DNA of 64,000 bases from Akkermansia sp. (GCA_017521405.1 JAFXCP010000001.1:1-64000), one strand, 5' to 3'; shown: positions 1-8,378, counted from the stretch's first letter. Numbers and translations: made by a program. Notes: generated by a model from the letters alone, not told the origin.

Positions 1-346
1 CGGTGAATGCTGTGTTCATCAATTCCCATGACCATCGGGCATGGATAATTGAGTTGTTCGTTGAGCAGATTCTCATGATTGCGGTGCAGCTGGCGTTCCA
101 CTGTGCTGGTACTTATCCGATACTTTTCTCCTATTTTCTTGCACCATCACGTCCCTTGGCACTAGGGTTGCGATAGTAATAACCATGCACATATACCTCC
201 TGAAAATGGCGGTGAGGACAGCTGCTTGCCTGAATTTCATCACACACGGCATAATCAAATTTGCCTTGACTATCCGTGCCCGTTGCTGTAATTTTCAAGT
301 ACTTCAAGAACACAACACCGGGCATGGTAGGAGTTTTCTCCTCCAT
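1..346 (-). pseudogene. ISL3-like transposase remnant, cut by window start
   Basis: Read on the minus strand, this encodes a short zinc-finger-like stretch (Cys-Pro-His-Arg, then VHGYYYR), a helix-turn-helix-like stretch (KYRISTSTVERQLHRN) and MGIDEHSIHR, which resembles the first DDE-strand motif GIDE of ISL3-family transposases. The frame breaks near 130-135, where GARK runs into a stop. The second zinc-finger half normally between the finger and the HTH is missing, so I see an internal deletion plus a frameshift. The gene continues off the left edge. Family assignment rests on these short motifs only; another DDE family is possible. Confidence 0.45.
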
Positions 347-362
347 GCTCAATGTTTTTCTA
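314..362. repeat. Hairpin overlapping transposase start, copy 1
   Basis: An imperfect inverted repeat (GGCATGGTAGGAG, loop, CTCCTCCATGCTC) covers the likely start codons of the ISL3-like remnant on the minus strand and is followed on the plus strand by AATGTTTTT. A closely similar hairpin with the same flanks lies at 803-855. It could be a terminator on the plus strand, or an insertion-sequence hairpin that hides the transposase start from read-through transcripts. Confidence 0.45.
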
Positions 363-1006
363 CCTTTTACTAATAGATTTCTCCGCCTGCGTTTCTTGCG
401 TCCGTTGGTCATTCCACAATTATTGCAGAAGAGCCGAAGAATTGATAAAACAAGTGCTTTGATGTATACAAAGCACATCGATGTTTAAGTCGAACAAGTG
501 TCTACGTACCTTTTATACTTAATACTTGTCGTACTATTTGAGCAGCCTCTCATTCTACCGTTCGACTTCTTTATAGGAGTCGTTAGTATGGTTCAATTGA
601 TAGAAAGTTCGAGTATGAAGAGATTCCAAGACATCAAAAAGTGGGCGGAAGCAATTCTGGGCAGGTCCGCAAATGATGGCGGGACAAGTAAAAAGTATTC
701 GAAGGTTATTAGATAGAATGCTTCCCACATGAGCTGCTATGGCAGTGATTGTGTATGGGGGGGAATACCCCTTTCTGCCCACCATTTTTATAAGATAAGA
801 ACACTATGTTGGACATGGTAGGAGTTATCCCTATCATGTCCAATGTTTTTATTCCTCTCTAGGAAGATTTGCTCTGTGCATTTTTCAGAGAATTTGATTG
901 TCACTAAAACTTCTTGACTTTATCTGCTCATAGTGCTATACAGTTTCTATAAGGCTTGCCAAGTCGATGTGATGTTTTAGAAGATAAATAAAAGGTTACA
1001 TAGTGT
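347..1006. other. AT-rich intergenic stretch
   Basis: No convincing gene is seen in these 660 bases. Short open frames here lack recognisable motifs and overlap each other. The stretch holds the second copy of the hairpin (803-855) and the region just upstream of the DUF2971 gene. I could not pick a clear promoter for that gene. Confidence 0.5.
803..855 (+). terminator. Hairpin plus T-tract, copy 2 of the dispersed hairpin
   Basis: GGACATGGTAGG pairs with CCTATCATGTCC across a 7-base loop (12-bp stem with one G-T pair), followed by AATGTTTTTATT. This is terminator-like on the plus strand. Sequence and flanks match the copy at 314-362, so it may be a leftover of the same mobile element family. 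Confidence 0.45.
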
Positions 1007-2140
1007 ATGTCTGAAATTAATCCTCAACAAAATGAAGAACGAGATAAAATGAACTACAATTTGTTTAATCTGCCGGATCGTTTATATAAGTATTATGGGT
1101 ATGATAATTACCTGAACGAAAAACGCTTGATGGGGGAAGTCTACCTTGCTTCGCCTCTAGACTTCAATGATCCCTGCGATTGCCAGCGCCCGCTAGTTAA
1201 TAATGCTAACAAAATGGATGAAAAAAGACGTTGCGACAACCAAGAAACGCGATGGCTCGAGACAAAATTATTAGAACTAGGTTATGATGAGAGAGAGGTT
1301 GATAAACTTGCGACATCTCTAAAAGAATCTGATGAAAATCTAAGCAAAGTGTATCGCAAGCAACTAGAAAAAGTGGGGGTTCTTTGTATCACGCAGGTTC
1401 CCGACAATCCCCTGATGTGGGGGTATTATACAGATAACAAAGGCTTCTGTATTGAATATGATAAGCAGAAGATTGTAAAAAGGCTTGTTGTAGGTTTTGT
1501 TAATGCGTTAGATTACAAATTAACTGCGTTTCTGTTTGAGAAGAAGAGATACAGGGAGGATCCCTATGTCCGCTGCAGAAATACACAAAGTGTCGTAGCA
1601 CTAATTCCGACGGCATCGAAAATCCTAGATGATTGTATGGGTGAAATAAAAAATGGATACCTGCTGGAAAAAGAGAATCTCGCAGAAAGACATAACTTTC
1701 TCCTCAATGTCATGCTGAAACGATTTGTGGGAAAAGAAATTGAATATCTAGCAGATGAAAAGATTTGCAGTTGTTCACCCACGCTTTTTTTTGATGAGGA
1801 CAACAAGGGGAGTCATCATAAGTATTTTGAGAAGACTAAGCCGTGGACTCACGAGAGAGAGTTCAGAGTAGTTGTTTCTCTTGGCGGTCGAAAATCCATT
1901 AGTTTGGGAATGGATATTATTAAAGCCGTTTACTTGGGCTGTAACACACCGAAGGAAAATATTGTGCAGATTGCCTACATGTTAGCATCTCATGATGTTG
2001 AATGTAAACTCTATATAATGAGGCGAAATGACAGATGTATGCTGGAGGCTGTAGAAATAGATTTCTCCTCTGTTCGACAGTCGTTAAAAATGTTGGATGC
2101 CTCGTTAAATAAAATCAATAATGATGAGATGAGAGGATGA
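1007..2140 (+). CDS. DUF2971 family protein
   Basis: A 377-residue protein. The N-terminal part has the DUF2971 hallmarks: RLYKYYGYDNYL, then YLASPLDFNDPCDC around residue 60, and later CITQVPDNPLMWGYYTDNKGFCIEYD, the conserved stretch with Trp-Gly and CIEYD. Near residue 280 HEREFRVVV fits the family's charged C-terminal motif. DUF2971 proteins often sit in defence islands and some resemble abortive-infection proteins, but no reaction is established. Its base composition is AT-rich like the rest of the island. It is transcribed toward the SIR2 gene (convergent, 80 bases apart), so the two are not one operon. An internal ATG 14 codons downstream is an alternative start. Confidence 0.75.
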   Translation: MSEINPQQNEERDKMNYNLFNLPDRLYKYYGYDNYLNEKRLMGEVYLASPLDFNDPCDCQRPLVNNANKMDEKRRCDNQETRWLETKLLELGYDEREVDKLATSLKESDENLSKVYRKQLEKVGVLCITQVPDNPLMWGYYTDNKGFCIEYDKQKIVKRLVVGFVNALDYKLTAFLFEKKRYREDPYVRCRNTQSVVALIPTASKILDDCMGEIKNGYLLEKENLAERHNFLLNVMLKRFVGKEIEYLADEKICSCSPTLFFDEDNKGSHHKYFEKTKPWTHEREFRVVVSLGGRKSISLGMDIIKAVYLGCNTPKENIVQIAYMLASHDVECKLYIMRRNDRCMLEAVEIDFSSVRQSLKMLDASLNKINNDEMRG

Positions 2141-2220
2141 GTGTTGTTCAGATGTGATAGAATATGAAAACACATGTTGAATAAAATAGTTACAGTATTA
2201 AATGTTGTCAGTGACACGCC

Positions 2221-3489
2221 TTAGTCAATTAGACCATTAGCTTTGGCACTTAATAACTTACTAAGTAAACTCGGAATCTCGCAATGTTCATCATACCAAA
2301 TAACGTGAAGTCCTAGTCTCGACATAACTTTGCGCGTTAGTTCAATTTCATCACCAGTTTTGCCATGTTCTTTTCTTTGAAGAAATACGCAGTGTTTCGT
2401 ATCTCTTAATATACCATCTATAGCCTTGTTGTTTGCAAGCTCTAAGAGCCTTCTGAGATTAGGGTCTTGCATTGAAAAACCGACAAAAATGCAATGCGAG
2501 TTTCGCATGTAGTGCAGTTGCTCAACATTTGCCCACATATACGAATCGTTGTACATTCTGTGGTAGCTACTTTCGTCCAAAATGAGATGAGGTAGCACAT
2601 TGCCAATCTTTCTTGGAATATAACCATGAACGTGAAGGATAGGGATTCCTGTTCTGTTCATTACTTCTTCTCCCTCTATTATTTGACTATAATCGATTTC
2701 TCGTTTGTTTAACTCACATTCGATAACATCATCGTAGTTATAGGTAACGATTGCATTAATTTCATTTTGTGAGATTGCATTCACTATTGAATCAACAAGA
2801 GGCGATTTTTTTGACTTGTTAGTATAGTTCTCCCATAATGCCTTCCATATTACTTTGTGAACATTTTGAGTATTTCTATTGTTTTCTGGAGCAATGATGG
2901 TAAAAAGCTTTTGAGCTCTGATAATCTCGTTTCTATCTTCAATTCCTTCTGCCAAACTTCTTTTAGCCCCATCTGTTATGTTTTGTGTGATGTTCGTGAG
3001 CAATTCCTGCCAATTTGGCAGTCCCGCAGATTTGCTAACACCAGCCCCAATGAATAGAGTCCGAAATCCGTCAAGGATGGGGGGTGCATCGTTGAATGGA
3101 GCTTCAGAAATGAGTTCAGGAATGCTTCTGGAGAAAATTTCCTGCGCGTCTATGAAGTGAGTTGAATCAGATGAAAGTTTTGTTATGTATTCTTTTGGAA
3201 TTTGACTATGTAGGTATATAATATAAAGATTGTATTCTGGAAAATATTTGTTTTTTCTATCTATCAGACGTCCAATAAAGGAGCTTAAATGAACCTTGAA
3301 TTCTATTATAGCAGGCCCTTTTATCTCTAATTTGCCGCACCCGTAAGGAAGCACCATATCCCCTATATCAATTTTGCGCGGGTACTTGCCTTTGGCTAGT
3401 TCTGCATTTGTGCAATAGGCTTCTACAATTGTGGTTGCCTTCTTATAATATTCGTATGCACTGTCCATGTCCATGCTCATTTTGTTCAT
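2221..3489 (-). CDS. SIR2-domain protein with possible PD-(D/E)XK-like N-terminus
   Basis: A 422-residue protein. From about residue 143 it carries a SIR2-type NAD-binding fold: LFIGAGVSKSAGLPNW (residues 145-160) is the glycine-rich NAD motif, TYNYDDVIE follows, and HVHGYI contains the catalytic-type histidine. FVGFSMQDPNLRRLL is the usual late motif of the SIR2_2 group. Before this, residues 35-65 read KYPRKIDIGDMVLPYG...GPAIIEFK, a D...E-X-K arrangement that could be a nuclease-like or Mrr-like fold; this part is speculative. SIR2 proteins of this type are known antiphage effectors that deplete NAD+. No clear partner gene (helicase or Argonaute) lies beside it, so it may act alone, or its partner may have been lost. 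Confidence 0.75.
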   Translation of the reverse strand: MNKMSMDMDSAYEYYKKATTIVEAYCTNAELAKGKYPRKIDIGDMVLPYGCGKLEIKGPAIIEFKVHLSSFIGRLIDRKNKYFPEYNLYIIYLHSQIPKEYITKLSSDSTHFIDAQEIFSRSIPELISEAPFNDAPPILDGFRTLFIGAGVSKSAGLPNWQELLTNITQNITDGAKRSLAEGIEDRNEIIRAQKLFTIIAPENNRNTQNVHKVIWKALWENYTNKSKKSPLVDSIVNAISQNEINAIVTYNYDDVIECELNKREIDYSQIIEGEEVMNRTGIPILHVHGYIPRKIGNVLPHLILDESSYHRMYNDSYMWANVEQLHYMRNSHCIFVGFSMQDPNLRRLLELANNKAIDGILRDTKHCVFLQRKEHGKTGDEIELTRKVMSRLGLHVIWYDEHCEIPSLLSKLLSAKANGLID

Positions 3490-3591
3490 GTATTGATGCT
3501 ATCATACGATTTTTGAAAAAGGGAGCGGTTAAGAGCCTATTACACGCTTTCTTTTTCGCTTCAATACTCTGCTTCTCTAGTATAACGTCCA
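3490..3591. other. Short gap between SIR2 gene and IS630 remnant
   Basis: This AT-rich stretch must contain the promoter of the minus-strand SIR2 gene. I see no terminal inverted repeat of the neighbouring insertion sequence that I can define with confidence. Confidence 0.4.
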
Positions 3592-4410
3592 TCAAGTATT
3601 TGGACTCTCTTCAGAGGACGGGAGCTTAAAGTCTTTCATTTTGTACGTCCATCGAAATACAACAGGCTCTTTGTTGATTTCGTCAAAGTATTTGTATATA
3701 CGGCTCTTCAACTCCTCTTTGTTTTCCACTCGTATTCCCCTGAGCATCTGTTTTGTCATCTTGCTGAAAAACTTTCAATGAGGTTTAACCAAGAGCCATG
3801 TTTAGGGGTATATACAAACTCGAAACGGTCATTCTTTGTTGCGAGATAGGCCTTTACCTGTGCATTGGTATGAACCGATAAATTATCCAAGATCAGCCTG
3901 ATTTTATCGCATTGCGGATACATAGAATCAACTTTTTCAAGCCATTCTATAAACACGCTGCTGTTGTGCTTTTCATGAACATGGGGTATTGCTATACCAG
4001 TTTGTAAATCAATACCGGAGAGTAGAGTCAATGTACCATGACGGGTGTATTCACAATCCCTCTGCCACTGTCCGTTTCCCTGTATGGGGGCTCTGTCTTT
4101 AGCTCCCCCAATGGCTTGAATGTTTGGCTTCTCATCGTATGAAATCGTGTGCGTAAACTGCCCATCGTAGAGCAGTAGGTTGCCGTCCTCATCAAAGAGC
4201 ATTTCGACTTGCTTATATACAACGAGAACTTCGTGCATTTTTTCCTCAAACTGCTCATCTCGTTTTTCACAGTAATACTTAACCTTGAATGGCTTTATGC
4301 CTTGCTCATTGAGGATAATATGCACCGTACTCTTCGCAATGGTTGTGAGACGAGGATAGCCCGCCTGAGCTGCATTTCTCCGAATATGTTCAGTGAGCAG
4401 CTTGTAGCAA
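3592..4410 (-). pseudogene. IS630-family transposase remnant, frameshifted and N-truncated
   Basis: The minus strand encodes the DDE catalytic half of an IS630-type transposase: TISYDEKPNIQA (first Asp), LILDNLSVHTNAQV (second Asp) and GSWLNLIES (Glu). The open frame runs 4325 to 3756 and ends early at ESFSAR. Shifting one base in the A-run at 3767-3771 restores the family ending, FSKMTKQMLRGIRVENKEEL and so on, to a stop at 3592. Upstream, the other side reads on through RRNAAQAGYPRLTTIAKSTV, part of the N-terminal helix-turn-helix, which then degrades near 4410. I judge it a dead copy, although some IS630 members use frameshifting. Confidence 0.8.
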
Positions 4411-5058
4411 TCTCATTTACCCTTTATGGTACAAATGCTTATGCGCAGAGTGCATTGTGTAGAACTTGCTAAACAAGACACTAGTTTCTTAGAACACAGA
4501 TTATCTCCAAAAGTCTCATTTTATTTCTTTAACTAATTGTATATAAGTTTATTGAAGTAAATATTTTCTTTCGACTCCCATTGACGACCCGCTCTTAGTT
4601 TTTACGCAATTCGTTCTATTTACTCAGCTTAACGCGCACTCCCCTGCGAGACTTGCAGCCGTATTTAAGCGGTTGTTATCACCGCTCCACCCGATTTCCA
4701 CAACATCAGGCACTCCCGAGCACTCTGCACTTCGCGACCCGCTTTGATAGTCATCCATGTGAGTCGAACGATATCTAACCCATTGATTTCTAATAGCTCC
4801 AAGTATCGCCACTGCGATATTGTTCGAAGAGAATCACCAGACAAAAATTTGTAAATCGAGCAAATGTCTTCATTGTGAGAGCGTTATGGATACATAAGGA
4901 CACTATGTCTCGCGGAAACGATTAACCCGGAACAGTCTGCTGTCCCGGGCTTGGTTTACGCTCTTTGGTGATTAGAGGGGCTTATATGCCCGCTAGGTAT
5001 CTGCGCTTTGTAATATCGAACGAACGCGGTTACGGCGGCTACGATAAATGATTTGCGT
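4411..5058. other. Intergenic stretch with a hairpin
   Basis: No supported gene is seen. A minus-strand frame at 4624-4812 (62 codons) is locally GC-richer than its surroundings and could be the tail of a lost gene, but I recognise nothing in it. A strong hairpin lies at 4926-4949 (CCCGGAACAG pairing with CTGTCCCGGG, one G-T pair). The sequence TTCGACTCCC near 4568 matches ten bases of the tmRNA T-loop region but in opposite orientation. Confidence 0.4.
4926..4958 (+). terminator. Terminator-like hairpin in island
   Basis: A ten-base stem (CCCGGAACAG / CTGTCCCGGG) has a 4-base loop and is followed by CTTGGTTT. The T-tract is weak, so termination is only a possibility. A hairpin of similar design lies at 5851-5888. 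Confidence 0.35.
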
Positions 5059-5472
5059 TTAGTCCTCCGCTTCCCTTGTGAAGTGGAAGCAAAGTCCGGA
5101 GATTTCGCCGTAGCGGATGGTCAGGAACTTGGCCACTCCGAATGGAATGAGGTCTTCGTCTATCTTGACTTCTATCGTCTTGTGCTTTCCCGTGCTTTTG
5201 ACTGTGAAGCTTGCTTCGATGTATACGTTCATGCCTGATGGTATTTGTTCGTGTTCATATTTGGGATAGGCTCGTCCGCAGTATAGGAGGCTGTTGATGT
5301 CTACCGTGTTTACCGGGGGTAATGGCAGACCTGTGTTGAGGGCTCGGATAAGTACGCGATTGTTGCCGTAGTCTTGCAGAACCACATACTTCTGCTCTCC
5401 GTTCTCCCCCACTTCAAGCCACTCGGGCTTTATGCGGACTATGTCTCCTCTTTCGATAGATGTACTGCTCAT
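5059..5472 (-). CDS. Small protein of unknown function, island-borne
   Basis: A 137-residue protein that I do not recognise. The first 50 residues (SIERGDIVRIKPEWLE, then QKYVVLQDYGNNRVLIRAL) read like a small beta-barrel of the SH3/KOW type. The second half (YIEASFTVKSTGKHKTIEVK, then DEDLIPFGVAKFL) looks like a compact beta-rich domain ending in HFTREAED. No signal peptide or membrane segment is visible. The second half exists as a frameshifted inverted copy 90 bases beyond its start, on the other strand (5560-5734), so the gene has been partly duplicated. Such small proteins are common on mobile elements. Confidence 0.55.
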   Translation of the reverse strand: MSSTSIERGDIVRIKPEWLEVGENGEQKYVVLQDYGNNRVLIRALNTGLPLPPVNTVDINSLLYCGRAYPKYEHEQIPSGMNVYIEASFTVKSTGKHKTIEVKIDEDLIPFGVAKFLTIRYGEISGLCFHFTREAED

Positions 5473-5559
5473 GGTTGTAAAAGGTTAATGCCCGCCTCCC
5501 GCTAAGGGAGGTGGCTACCACCCCGAATCGCCAAGACTTCACCCCACACACAAGAGAAA

Positions 5560-5734
5560 ATGAAAGTATACATCGAAGCAAGCTTCACCATTCAGAGCAC
5601 AGGAGAACGCAAGACGATAGAAGTCAAGATAGACGAAGACCTTATCCCCTTTGGCGTAACCGAAGTTTTTGACTCGCCGCTATGGAGAAATCACCGGGCT
5701 GTGTTTCCACTTTATCCGTGAGGCTGAGGATTAA
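5560..5734 (+). pseudogene. Inverted, frameshifted partial copy of the 5059-5472 gene
   Basis: The plus strand reads MKVYIEASFTIQSTGERK, TIEVKIDEDLIPFGV, which matches the C-terminal half of the neighbouring minus-strand protein. After GV a frameshift leads to a stop at 5719, but in another frame the end continues as CFHF.REAED to a stop at 5732. The copy begins at the Met that aligns with the internal MNVYIEAS of the parent. Confidence 0.75.
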
Positions 5735-6144
5735 CCCAATTGTGCCTCATGCTCCCGATAACCAATATATTTAGCGCCAAAGGATGCCAAGATACCGCAA
5801 ATAAATAAACGCACCAGCGAACCGCTATTGAGGTAGCTGAGCGACAAATCAAGAAACCTGGAATAGGGCATACCATTCCAGGCTTCCTAATTTGTGACTT
5901 ATAAACGACGTGTCCGTCCCGAAAAAAAACGAAAACCCGCAATATTCAATATGCTCGATATAAATCTTGACAATGTATGCCAGTATGTTAGTCTATGATA
6001 GATTATGGCGTTTCTTATCCTGAGACTAGAGGATGCTCATGTTAGTGGTACACGTTGGGAGTCACCGCAACCACTGCTCATCTCGATTTTTGAGTATTCT
6101 GGTAAAATTGATTCAGTGAAGTGTGTATAAATTAAGTTGTTTTT
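5735..6144. other. Leader region of the TIR-cyclase unit
   Basis: No gene is seen in these 410 bases. A hairpin at 5851-5888 (CCTGGAAT / ATTCCAGG, extendable with two G-T pairs) is terminator-like. TTGACA at 5967-5972 is a perfect -35 hexamer, but no good -10 lies at the usual 17-base spacing (AGTCTA at 17; TATGAT only at 21). This is the best promoter candidate for the TIR gene and would give a long leader. Confidence 0.4.
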
Positions 6145-7218
6145 ATGTCCTACAAGTTCGAATATTTCGTCAGTCATGCTAGTAAAGACGCGGCCATCGT
6201 AAAGGCGTTTTGTAATTTTATCCAGTTGGCAGCAAACGTACAGAAGCAGAAGATTTTTTGTACATGCATGCCAGACAATGGTTTGAGAAATAATGAATAT
6301 TTCTTTCCTGCTATAAGAGACAACTTAGCTTCCAGCAAAAATATTATCTTCCTAATTAGTTGGAATTTCCTAGAAAGTCAAGATTGTCTAATGGAGCTGG
6401 GTATGGCTCATATGCTACATAACGACGATAAAAACATAATATGTTTACTAGTAGGGGATGTGTCCTTTGATGATATGCCGAAAATGCTAGCAGGAATTCA
6501 GCAAGTGGGCAGGATTCAAGAAGCTCAGTCACTTTTGAAGCTAAAGAAAATTCTTTACCCTAATGAAAAGGAATCGGACATGCCATCATCTTCATGGGTA
6601 GAGCATCAAAACTCTTTTCTGACACAGACAAGCACACTCGTCTCGACAATTAGTAAAAGTCGTCAGTATTCTGCTTTGGAATATGAGCAATTAGAAGCCC
6701 GTCTAGCTTCTACGAAACAGGAACTTGAAAGCAAGGCGTCCGCTTATACAGAAGTGCATCAGCAACTTATTTTGGCCCAAGAGAAAAATAGTGAGCTCAT
6801 AAATAGATTTAAGAAGAGAGACGAAATCCCCGACGAACTCTGTATTGAATCTAGGTGCAATTCTGCCGATAGGTTTGAAGAATTGAAAGATGATGCAAAG
6901 TCTGCGTTAAAAAATCTCCCAGGAATTGTTCAGGAGATTATATACTATGAAATGTATTCATATTCTCGCCATTTTATATCAGATGGGTATTGGAGCAGTA
7001 ACGATTTTATGTCTGCAGTTAATTCAGGGTATTTGGTTGAAGATGCACCATATTTAAGAGAAGAAAATTTAAAGATAAAACGAGCCCTTGGAGCTTTGGA
7101 AAATCTGGAAAATTTTTTATCCAACGAATCCGGCACTCTAATAGAAAGTTTAACTGAGGATTCAAATACTGATGTTTCACTTAAAAATAAAGAATTTTGG
7201 GATTATTTATTTTGTTAG
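6145..7218 (+). CDS. TIR-domain protein with coiled coil, putative defence effector
   Basis: A 357-residue protein. Residues 1-140 form a TIR-like domain: FEYFVSHASKDAAIVKAF is the first strand and helix, NIIFLISWNFLES is a later strand, and CLMELGMAHML supplies the helix with the conserved catalytic-type Glu84. TIR domains with this Glu cleave NAD+. Residues 175-225 are a heptad-rich coiled coil. Residues 240-357 are a helical C-terminal domain that I do not recognise; no cyclic-nucleotide-binding (CAP-type) motif is visible. The stop is 43 bases before the cyclase-like gene on the same strand, so the two are probably cotranscribed. In Pycsar systems a TIR effector is switched on by a cyclic pyrimidine nucleotide. 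Here the TIR is N-terminal and the sensor, if any, would be the unknown C-terminal domain. Confidence 0.75.
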   Translation: MSYKFEYFVSHASKDAAIVKAFCNFIQLAANVQKQKIFCTCMPDNGLRNNEYFFPAIRDNLASSKNIIFLISWNFLESQDCLMELGMAHMLHNDDKNIICLLVGDVSFDDMPKMLAGIQQVGRIQEAQSLLKLKKILYPNEKESDMPSSSWVEHQNSFLTQTSTLVSTISKSRQYSALEYEQLEARLASTKQELESKASAYTEVHQQLILAQEKNSELINRFKKRDEIPDELCIESRCNSADRFEELKDDAKSALKNLPGIVQEIIYYEMYSYSRHFISDGYWSSNDFMSAVNSGYLVEDAPYLREENLKIKRALGALENLENFLSNESGTLIESLTEDSNTDVSLKNKEFWDYLFC

Positions 7219-7261
7219 TTTAGCAAGTAAGTTTATTAACTTGAATGCATAAGAATTTATT

Positions 7262-7999
7262 ATGGAAGATTCAGATATAGCACCAGATAGTAAAATTCGA
7301 ATGAACTCCAAAAAAGTTTTCGTTTTATATGCGGATATTATGGGGTTTCGTGCACGAGTAAAATCAAAAAGCCATGCTAATTTAGTGCGAGAAATGGGAG
7401 AATTTATCGATCAACTCAGACATCAGTCTAAACAATTTTTTTCTAACAATCATCTAAATTACACAATATTCTCCGATTCAATTATTATTTCAACTGATGA
7501 TGCAACCGTAGAAGGATTTAATCTGATAACAAAAGCTGGGGCTCGAATGATGCATATTGCTCTTAGGCTAGGAATCCCATTGAAGGGAGCAATTTCAAAA
7601 GGGGAGTATACCTGTTGGAAAGAAAAAGGATTGTATTTAGGTGAGGCGCTAGTGGATGCTTATGAACTGCACGAAGAAATAAAATATTATGGCATTGTGG
7701 TACATCATTCTGCAGAAGAAAATACGAAAAGGTATATAAATGATGAGAAGAATAGGCACTTATATATGAATACTCCTGTTTCTCTGAAAAGCGGCAAGAT
7801 TTCCCATTACCACTTATGCTGGAATCTAATTTCTGAAAAGTTATGTTTTGGAGATATTACAAAAACAGCTACTGAATGGCTAAATAAAATTTCAGAAACT
7901 GTTTCTGGAGCACCTCGTATATATATTGATAACACTCACGCTGTTCTGCAAGCTGACAGTAAAGCATACAAAAACTTCCAAAAGACACAAGAAGAATAA
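7262..7999 (+). CDS. Class III nucleotidyl-cyclase-like protein (PycC-like candidate)
   Basis: A 245-residue single-domain protein. VFVLYADIMGF (residues 19-29) matches the first metal-binding motif of class III cyclases, with Asp25. YTIFSDSIIIS (residues 68-77) matches the second, with Asp72. IPLKGAISKGEY (residues 105-116) and LGEALVDAYELHEEI (126-140) match the later strand and helix of a bacterial cyclase-like family. There is no membrane segment and no sensor domain, so it is a stand-alone soluble enzyme like PycC of Pycsar. Whether it makes cCMP, cUMP or another product cannot be read from sequence. Both metal aspartates are present, so it could be active. It directly follows the TIR gene. 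Confidence is high for the fold and lower for the PycC role. Confidence 0.7.
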   Translation: MEDSDIAPDSKIRMNSKKVFVLYADIMGFRARVKSKSHANLVREMGEFIDQLRHQSKQFFSNNHLNYTIFSDSIIISTDDATVEGFNLITKAGARMMHIALRLGIPLKGAISKGEYTCWKEKGLYLGEALVDAYELHEEIKYYGIVVHHSAEENTKRYINDEKNRHLYMNTPVSLKSGKISHYHLCWNLISEKLCFGDITKTATEWLNKISETVSGAPRIYIDNTHAVLQADSKAYKNFQKTQEE

Positions 8000-8238
8000 G
8001 GCGCATCAGCATCAATCTAGCAATCGTTTAAAAATAAGAGAATACGCAATGCGAGTACGTAATGTTAACGAATTACGTAAAACCTTGTTAGCAAACCCTT
8101 TCTGATGAATTCTGCGACACGTTATGAGTCAAGCCGAATTTCAGAGCAATTTTCATAAAACAGCCTCAATTTTTATAATCCGTTTATACACAAGGCGTCG
8201 GAGTCGCTAAAAATCACAGTCACAAAAAGGCTATTATG

Positions 8239-8287
8239 GGAGCTGTAATAACGAGATAATTTCTCGCTATTACCGCTCCTTTTTTTT
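8239..8287 (+). terminator. Terminator downstream of TIR-cyclase unit
   Basis: GGAGCTGTAATAACGAGA pairs with TCTCGCTATTACCGCTCC with two mismatches, followed by eight T. It is the first strong terminator after the cyclase-like gene. Confidence 0.75.
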
Positions 8288-8326
8288 GTATCCGGATTTC
8301 TGTGGGTCATAAATAGGGGGCAAGCC

Positions 8327-8363
8327 AAAAATCCCGCATAAAGTTGGTCTTTATGCGGGATTT
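8327..8363 (-). terminator. Terminator of ssrA
   Basis: A perfect 15-bp stem (AAATCCCGCATAAAG / CTTTATGCGGGATTT) has a 5-base loop and, on the minus strand, runs into a T-tract. It lies 15 bases after the tmRNA 3' end. Confidence 0.8.
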
Positions 8364-8378
8364 CGGATGTTGTAATGC

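Larger units (their letters stand above)
8000..8378. other. Right end of accessory island
   Basis: No gene is seen. The stretch is AT-rich and contains a plus-strand terminator (8239-8287) and the ssrA terminator (8327-8363). It abuts the last base of ssrA at 8379, which is where an integrated element would be expected to end. Confidence 0.5.

Noticed and set aside
4566-4578. TTCGACTCCC matching the tmRNA 3' region, considered as an att site
   Set aside because: It matches only ten bases and is in opposite orientation to ssrA, so it cannot be a direct-repeat attachment site.
4624-4812. A 62-codon GC-richer minus-strand frame in the island
   Set aside because: It has no recognised motif, no promoter and no neighbouring partner, so it is described only as part of the intergenic stretch.
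5967-5972. A perfect TTGACA before the TIR gene, considered as a firm promoter
   Set aside because: No good -10 lies at 16-18 bases, so it is mentioned as a candidate only and not listed as a promoter.
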